Shown piece by piece: positions 56,101 to 64,000 of a DNA stretch of 64,000 nt. The first letter of the stretch is position 1; each line of letters starts with the position of its first letter. A program made the position numbers and the translations under genes. A model generated the notes under the pieces. The model was not told the DNA's origin, ran no database searches, and saw nothing but the letters and a program-made list of their open reading frames with translations. Source of the DNA: Eledone cirrhosa (Eukaryota; Mollusca; Cephalopoda; Octopoda; Eledonidae); the NCBI GenBank assembly GCA_964016885.1, contig OZ024741.1:414672081-414736080 (forward strand), given 5' to 3'.

Positions 56101-58905
56101 ACCAGGTGACCTACAGCACACATACTTTGATCTGACACTCTACCGAGTATAAGACACCAGGAGACCTACATCACACGTACTTTGGTCTGACACTCTACCG
56201 AGTATAACACACCAGGAGACCTACATCACACATACATAGATCTGACACTCTACCGCGTATAAGACACCAGGAGACCTACATCACACGTACTTTGGTCTGA
56301 CACTCTACCGAGTATAAGACACCAGGAGACCTACATCACACGTACTTTGGTCTGACACTCTACCCAGTATAAGACACCGAGAGACCTACATCACACGTAC
56401 TTTGGTCTGACACTCTACCGAGTATAAGACACCAGGAGACCTACATCACACGTACTTTGGTCTGACACTCTACCGAGTATAAGACACCAGGAGACCTACA
56501 TCACACATACATAGGTTTAACACTCTACCGAGTATAAGACACCAGGAGGCCTACGTCACACATACATAGCTTTAACACTCTACTGAGTATAAGACACCAG
56601 GAGACCTACATCACACATACTTTGGTCTGACACTCTACCGAGTATAAGACACCAGGAGACCTACATCACACATACTTTGGTCTGACACTCTACCGAGTAT
56701 AAGACACCAGGAGACCTACATCACACGTACTTTGGTCTTACACTCTACCGAGTATAAGACACCAGGAGGCCTACATCACACGTACTTTGGTCTGACACTC
56801 TACCGAATATAAGACACCAGGAGACCTACATCACACGTACTTTGGTCTGACACTCTACGAGTATAAGACACCAGGAGACCTACATCACACGTACTTTGGT
56901 CTGACACTCTACCGAGTATAAGACACCAGGAGACCTACATCACATGAACTTTGGTCTGACACTCTACCAAGTATAAGCCACCAGGAGACCTACATCACAC
57001 ATACTTTGGTCTGACACTTTACCGAGTATAAGACACCAGGAGACCTACATCACAAGTACTTTGGTCTGACACTCTACCCAGTATAAGACACCGGGAGACC
57101 TACATCACACGTAATTTGGTCTGACACTCTACCGAGTATAAGACACCAGGAGACCTACATCACAGGTACTTTAGTCTGACACTCTACCGAGTATAAGACA
57201 CCAGGAGACCTACATCACACATACATAGGTTTAACACTCTACCGAGTATAAGACACCAGGAGACCTACATCACACATACATAGGTTTAACACTCTACTGA
57301 GTATAAGACACCAGCAGACCTACATCACACATACTTTGGTCTGACACTCTACCGAGTATAAGACACCAGGAGACCTACATCACACATACTTTGGTCTGAC
57401 ACTCTACCGAGTATAAGACACCAGGAGACCTACATCACACGTACTTTGGTCTGACACTCTACCGAATATAAGACACCAGGAGACCTACATCACACATACT
57501 TTGGTCTTACACTCTACCGAGTATAAGACACCAGGAGACCTACATCACACATACTTTGGTCTTACACTCTACCAAGTATAAGACACCAGGAGACCTACAT
57601 CACACATACTTTGATCTGACACTCTACCGAGTATAAGACACCGGGAGACCTACATCACACATATTTTGGTCTGACACTCTACCGAGTATAAGACACCAGG
57701 AGACCTACATCACACATACATAGGTTTAACACTCTACCGAGTATAAGACAACAGGAGACCTACATCACACATACATAGGCCTGACACTCTACCGAGTATA
57801 AGACACCAGGACACCTACATCACACATACTTTGGTCTTACACTCTACCGAGTATAAGACACCTGGAGACCTACATCACACGTACTTTGGTCTGACACTCT
57901 ACCGAGTATAACACACCAGGAGACCTACATCACACGTACTTTGGTCTGACATTCTACCGAGTATAAGACACCAGGAGACCTACATCACGCATACTTTGGT
58001 CTGACACTCTACCGAGTATAAGACACCAGGAGACCTACATCACACGTACTTTGGTCTGACACTCTACCGAGTATAAGACACCAGGAGACCTACATCACAC
58101 GTACTGTGTCTGACACTCTACCCAGTATAAGACACCGGGAGACCTACATCACACATACTTTGGTCTGACACTCTACCGAGTATAAGACACCAGGAGACCT
58201 ACATCACACGTACTTTGGTCTGACACTCTACCGAGTATAAGACACCAGGAGACCTACATCACACGTACTTTGGTCTGACACTCTACCGAGTATAACACAC
58301 CAGGAGACCTACATCACACATAGTTTGGTCTGACACTCTACCGAGTATAACACACCAGGAGACCTACATCACACATACTTTGGTCTCACACTCTACCAAG
58401 TATAACACACCAGGAGACCTACATCACACATACATAGGTCTGACACTCTACCGAGTATAAGACACCAGGAGACCTACATCACACATACATAGGTCTGACA
58501 CTCTACCGAGTATAAGACACCAGGAGACCTACATCACACGTACTGTGGTCTCACACTCTACCGAGTATAAGACACCAGGAGACCAACATCACACGTACTT
58601 TGGTCTGACACTCTACCGAGTATAAGACACCAGGAGACCTACATCACACGTACTTTGGTCTGACACTCTACCGAGTATAAGACACCAGGAGACCTACATC
58701 ACGCATACTTTGGTCTGACACTCTACCGAGTATAAGACACCAGGAGAACTACATCACACGTACTTTGGTCTGACACTCTACCGAGTATAACACACCAGGA
58801 GACCTACATCACACATACTTTGGTCTGACACTCTACCGAGTATAACACACCAGGAGACCTACAGCACACATACTTTGGTCTCACACTCTACCGAGTATAA
58901 GACAC
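53187..58905. repeat. Region C higher-order repeat, unit 1 (5719 bp)
   Basis: This unit has 104 monomers less one base. It starts on a CACATAC/GTCTTAC monomer followed by CAGGAGGCC, and the same pair recurs at 58906. Two sub-blocks are nested within it: X from the CACAGGTAC monomer at 53902 and Y from a sister monomer at 57147 (ACTTTAGTC). Both run through GACAACAGG, CACCTGGAG, CCCAG/CGGGAG, CACATAGTTTGG, a TACTGTGG monomer and GACCAACATC in the same order. The landmark is at 55827. Single-base losses lie near 56855 (CTCTACGAG) and in the 54-bp monomer 58082-58135 (TACTGTGTCTGAC). Confidence 0.88.
58082..58135. repeat. 54-bp monomer private to sub-block Y1
   Basis: TACTGTGTCTGAC stands where sister monomers have TACTTTGGTCTGAC, a one-base loss with a substitution. 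The equivalent monomers at about 54836, 60555 and 63256 are 55 bp, so the change arose after the X/Y duplication and after Y2 separated, or it was lost from Y2 by conversion. Confidence 0.85.
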
Positions 58906-61900
58906 CAGGAGACCTACATCACACATACTTTGGTCTTACACTCTACCGAGTATAAGACACCAGGAGGCCTACATCACACGTACTTTGGTCTGACACTCTA
59001 CCGAATATAAGACACCAGGAGACCTACATCACACGTACTTTGGTCTGACACTCTACCGAGTATAAGACACCAGGAGACCTACATCACACGTACTTTGGTC
59101 TGACACTCTACCGAGTATAAGACACCAGGAGACCTACATCACACATACATAGGTTTAACACTCTACCGAGTATAAGACACCAGGAGACCTACGTCACACA
59201 TACATAGGTTTAACACTCTACTGAGTATAAGACACCAGGAGACCTACATCACACATACTTTGGTCTGACACTCTACCGAGTATAAGACACCAGGAGACCT
59301 ACATCACACATACTTTGGTCTGACACTCTACCGAGTATAAGACACCAGGAGACCTACATCACACGTACTTTGGTCTTACACTCTACCGAGTATAAGACAC
59401 CAGGAGACCTACATCACACGTACTTTGGTCTGACACTCTACCGAATATAAGACACCAGGAGACCTACATCACACGTACTTTGGTCTGACACTCTACCGAG
59501 TATAAGACACCAGGAGACCTACATCACACGTACTTTGGTCTGACACTCTACCCAGTATAAGACACCGGGAGACCTACATCACACGTAATTTGGTCTGACA
59601 CTCTACCGAGTATAAGACACCAGGAGACCTACATCACAGGTACTTTGGTCTGACACTCTACCGAGTATAAGACACCAGGAGACCTACATCACACATACAT
59701 AGGTTTAACACTCTACCGAGTATAAGACACCAGGAGACCTACATCACACATACATAGGTTTAACACTCTACTGAGTATAAGACACCAGCAGACCTACATC
59801 ACACATACTTTGGTCTGACACTCTACCGAGTATAAGACACCAGGAGACCTACATCACACATACTTTGGTCTGACACTCTACCGAGTATAAGACACCAGGA
59901 GACCTACATCACACGTACTTTGGTCTGACACTCTACCGAATATAAGACACCAGGAGACCTACATCACACATACTTTGGTCTTACACTCTACCGAGTATAA
60001 GACACCAGGAGACCTACATCACACATACTTTGGTCTTACACTCTACCAAGTATAAGACACCAGGAGACCTACATCACACATACTTTGATCTGACACTCTA
60101 CCGAGTATAAGACACCGGGAGACCTACATCACACATATTTTGGTCTGACACTCTACCGAGTATAAGACACCAGGAGACCTACATCACACATACATAGGTT
60201 TAACACTCTACCGAGTATAAGACAACAGGAGACCTACATCACACATACATAGGTCTGACACTCTACCGAGTATAAGACACCAGGACACCTACATCACACA
60301 TACTTTGGTCTTACACTCTACCGAGTATAAGACACCTGGAGACCTACATCACACGTACTTTGGTCTGACACTCTACCGAGTATAACACACCAGGAGACCT
60401 ACATCACACGTACTTTGGTCTGACACTCTACCGAGTATAAGACACCAGGAGACCTACATCACGCATACTTTGGTCTGACACTCTACCGAGTATAAGACAC
60501 CAGGAGACCTACATCACACGTACTTTGGTCTGACACTCTACCGAGTATAAGACACCAGGAGACCTACATCACACGTACTTTGGTCTGACACTCTACCCAG
60601 TATAAGACACCGGGAGACCTACATCACACATACTTTGGTCTGACACTCTACCGAGTATAAGACACCAGGAGACCTACATCACACGTACTTGGGTCTGACA
60701 CTCTACCGAGTATAAGACACCAGGAGACCTACATCACACGTACTTTGGTCTGACACTCTACCGAGTATAACACACCAGGAGACCTACATCACACATAGTT
60801 TGGTCTGACACTCTACCGAGTATAACACACCAGGAGACCTACATCACACATACTTTGGTCTCACACTCTACCAAGTATAACACACCAGGAGACCTACATC
60901 ACACATACATAGGTCTGACACTCTACCGAGTATAAGATACCAGGAGACCTACATCACACATACATAGGTCTGACACTCTACCGAGTATAAGACACCAGGA
61001 GACCTACATCACACCTACTGTGGTCTCACACTCTACCGAGTATAAGACACCAGGAGACCAACATCACACGTACTTTGGTCTGACACTCTACCGAGTATAA
61101 GACACCAGGAGACCTACATCACACGTACTTTGGTCTGACACTCTACCGAGTATAAGACACCAGGAGACCTACATCACGCATACTTTGGTCTGACACTCTA
61201 CCGAGTATAAGACACCAGGAGAACTACATCACACGTACTTTGGTCTGACACTCTACCGAGTATAACACACCAGGAGACCTACATCACACATACTTTGGTC
61301 TGACACTCTACCGAGTATAACACACCAGGAGACCTACAGCACACATACTTTGGTCTCACACTCTACCGAGTATAACACACGAGGAGACCTACATCGCACA
61401 TACTTTGGTCTGACACTCTACCGAGTATAACACACCAGGAGACCTACATCACACATACTTTGGTCTGACACTCTACCGAGTATAACACACCAGGAGACCT
61501 ACATCGCACATACTTTGGTCTGACACTCTACCGATTATAAGACACCAGGAGACCTACATAAACACATACATAGGTTTAACACACTACTGAGTATAAGACA
61601 CCAGGAGACCTACATCACACATACATAGGTCTGACACTCTACCGAGTATAAGACACCAGGAGACCTACATCACACATACATAGGTCTGACACTCTACCGA
61701 GTATAAGACACCAGGAGACCTACATCACACGTACTTTGGTCTCACACTCTACCGAGTATAAGACACCAGGAGACCTACATCACACATACTTTGGTCTGAC
61801 ACTCTACCGACTATAAGACACTAGGAGACCTACATCACACGTACTTTGGTCTGACACTCTACCGAGTATAAGACACCAGGAGACCTACAGCACACATACT

Positions 61901-64000
61901 TTGATCTGACACTCTACCGAGTATAAGACACCAGGAGACCTACATCACACGTACTTTGGTCTGACATTCTACCGAGTATAACACACCAGGAGACCTACAT
62001 CACACATACATAGATCTGACACTCTACCGCGTATAAGACACCAGGAGACCTACATCACACGTACTTTGGTCTGACACTCTACCGAGTATAAGACACCAGG
62101 AGACCTACATCACATGAACTTTGGTCTGACACTCTACCAAGTATAAGCCACCAGGAGACCTACATCACACATACTTTGGTCTGACACTTTACCGAGTATA
62201 AGACACCAGGAGACCTACATCACAAGTACTTTGGTCTGACACTCTACCCAGTATAAGACACCGGGAGACCTACATCACACGTAATTTGGTCTGACACTCT
62301 ACCGAGTATAAGACACCAGGAGACCTACATCACAGGTACTTTAGTCTGACACTCTACCAAGTATAAGACACCAGGAGACCTACATCACACATACATAGGT
62401 TTAACACTCTACCGAGTATAAGACACCAGGAGACCTACATCACACATACATAGGTTTAACACTCTACTGAGTATAAGACACCAGCAGACCTACATCACAC
62501 ATACTTTGGTCTGACACTCTACCGAGTATAAGACACCAGGAGACCTACATCACACATACTTTGGTCTGACACTCTACCGAGTATAAGACACCAGGGGACC
62601 TACATCACACGTACTTTGGTCTGACACTCTACCGAATATAAGACACCAGGAGACCTACATCACACATACTTTGGTCTTACACTCTACCGAGTATAAGACA
62701 CCAGGAGACCTACATCACACATACTTTGGTCTTACACTCTACCAAGTATAAGACACCAGGAGACCTACATCACACATACTTTGATCTGACACTCTACCGA
62801 GTATAAGACACCGGGAGACCTACATCACACATATTTTGGTCTGACACTCTACCGAGTATAAGACACCAGGAGACCTACATCACACATACATAGGTTTAAC
62901 ACTCTACCGAGTATAAGACAACAGGAGACCTACATCACACATACATAGGTCTGACACTCTACCGAGTATAAGACACCAGGACACCTACATCACACATACT
63001 TTGGTCTTACACTCTACCGAGTATAAGACACCTGGAGACCTACATCACACGTACTTTGGTCTGACACTCTACCGAGTATAACACACCAGGAGACCTACAT
63101 CACACGTACTTTGGTCTGACACTCTACCGAGTATAAGACACCAGGAGACCTACATCACGCATACTTTGGTCTGACACTCTACCGAGTATAAGACACCAGG
63201 AGACCTACATCACACGTACTTTGGTCTGACACTCTACCGAGTATAAGACACCAGGAGACCTACATCACACGTACTTTGGTCTGACACTCTACCCAGTATA
63301 AGACACCGGGAGACCTACATCACACATACTTTGGTCTGACACTCTACCGAGTATAAGACACCAGGAGACCTACATCACACGTACTTTGGTCTGACACTCT
63401 ACCGAGTATAAGACACCAGGAGACCTACATCACACGTACTTTGGTCTGACACTCTACCGAGTATAACACACCAGGAGACCTACATCACACATAGTTTGGT
63501 CTGACACTCTACCGAGTATAACACACCAGGAGACCTACATCACACATACTTTGGTCTCACACTCTACCAAGTATAACACACCAGGAGACCTACATCACAC
63601 ATACATAGGTCTGACACTCTACCGAGTATAAGACACCAGGAGACCTACATCACACATACATAGGTCTGACACTCTACCGAGTATAAGACACCAGGAGACC
63701 TACATCACACGTACTGTGGTCTCACACTCTACCGAGTATAAGACACCAGGAGACCAACATCACACGTACTTTGGTCTGACACTCTACCGAGTATAAGACA
63801 CCAGGAGACCTACATCACACGTACTTTGGTCTGACACTCTACCGAGTATAAGACACCAGGAGACCTACATCACGCATACTTTGGTCTGACACTCTACCGA
63901 GTATAAGACACCAGGAGAACTACATCACACGTACTTTGGTCTGACACTCTACCGAGTATAACACACCAGGAGACCTACATCACACATACTTTGGTCTGAC
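58906..64000. repeat. Region C higher-order repeat, unit 2 (cut by window end)
   Basis: This is a copy of 53187-58905 at an offset of 5719 bp up to about 61.7 kb (landmark 61546). It then has one extra GTCTCAC monomer (61712-61766), so the GACACTAGG junction is at 61822 rather than 61767. It lacks eleven monomers equivalent to 56323-56926, so CACATGAAC follows at 62111. Sub-blocks X (59621) and Y (62317) keep their own private marks: X has CACCTACTGTGG (61013) and ACTTGGGTC (60687) as in unit 1, and Y has ACTTTAGTC (62339) and CACGTACTGTGG. The window ends inside a monomer. Confidence 0.87.

Larger units (their letters stand above)
1..64000. repeat. 55-bp tandem satellite array filling the window
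   Basis: The whole window is one head-to-tail array of a 55-bp monomer, about 1,163 copies, all in the same orientation; I saw no inverted copy and no interruption. Landmarks numbered from base 1 are CAGGAGACCT (1-10), CACGTAC or CACATAC (17-23), ACTTTGG or ACATAGG (22-28), CTCTACCGAG (36-45) and TATAAGACAC (46-55). Nearly all monomers are exactly 55 bp; rare variants are 54, 56 or 58 bp. Coding is excluded. Because 55 is not a multiple of three, each frame meets the nearly invariant TAA inside TATAAG at least every three monomers on this strand, and the complements of CTACC and CCTAC give TAG on the other. The function is unknown; large satellites of this kind usually lie in centromeric, pericentromeric or subtelomeric heterochromatin. 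I do not recognise the family. Confidence 0.98.

Noticed and set aside
1..64000. Protein-coding genes or a repetitive protein
   Set aside because: The 55-bp unit shifts frame at each repeat, and nearly every monomer carries TAA in TATAAG on this strand and TAG (complements of CTACC and CCTAC) on the other. Open frames therefore cannot extend far beyond about 165 bases, and none looks like a gene.
1..64000. CRISPR array
   Set aside because: There are no constant repeats separated by unrelated spacers. The whole 55-bp unit is homologous from copy to copy and the array is far too long.
1..64000. Alpha satellite, telomeric repeat or rDNA spacer
   Set aside because: The 55-bp period does not match 171-bp alpha satellite, no TTAGGG-like or TTTAGGG-like tandem run is present, and no rRNA-like sequence is seen.
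1..64000. Hammerhead ribozyme in the satellite
   Set aside because: Some satellites encode hammerheads, but the required CTGATGA and GAAA core motifs are absent from the monomer on both strands.
1..64000. RNA polymerase III promoter or tRNA-derived element
   Set aside because: No B-box close to GGTTCGANTCC is present. The GGTTTAAC variant shares only a few bases with it.

Overview
The window is a single, uninterrupted block of tandem satellite DNA with no gene, RNA gene or mobile element that I can support. The unit is a 55-bp monomer (about 47% G+C; roughly 17 A, 16 C, 10 G and 12 T in the consensus), repeated head to tail on one strand about 1,163 times from base 1 to base 64000. Numbering the monomer from the first base of the window, its landmarks are CAGGAGACCT at 1-10, CACRTAC at 17-23, TTTGG or ATAGG around 24-28, CTCTACCGAG at 36-45 and TATAAGACAC at 46-55. 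Both array ends lie outside the window. I do not recognise the repeat as a named satellite family. A satellite of this size, with CpG decay at its two main CpG sites, points to a eukaryote with germline cytosine methylation, for example a vertebrate or a plant. I cannot name the organism or the chromosomal location (centromeric, pericentromeric or subtelomeric).

The monomers are variants that recur in a fixed order, so the array has a higher-order repeat (HOR) structure of unusually large units. Region A (1-18199) holds three complete units of 101, 104 and 100 monomers (5553, 5718 and 5498 bp) and the start of a fourth. The lengths differ because unit 2 has 16 monomers where units 1 and 3 have 13, and unit 3 has lost one monomer. 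Region B (18200 to about 46.7 kb) rearranges the same variants into shorter units: 27, 32 and 35 monomers in 22546-27715, and a 61-monomer unit of 3356 bp at 27001, 33381 and 36737. It also carries long displaced duplications at offsets of 6380, 8305, 9516 and 21837 bp. Region C (about 46.7-64 kb) returns to a long period. It has an 1100-bp tandem duplication at 49228-51427, then a 5719-bp unit (53187-58905) that starts again at 58906. Inside that unit two related sub-blocks alternate.

Two internal checks support this reading. Thirteen copies of one 56-bp variant monomer, always at the end of the same four-monomer cassette, act as mile-posts. The distances between them equal whole multiples of 55 once the single-base indel monomers I can see are counted. 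The few private differences between HOR copies suggest that amplification is recent and probably continuing by unequal exchange and block duplication. No system beyond satellite evolution is visible. The main interest is the scale and nesting of the HORs and the legible record of individual exchange events.
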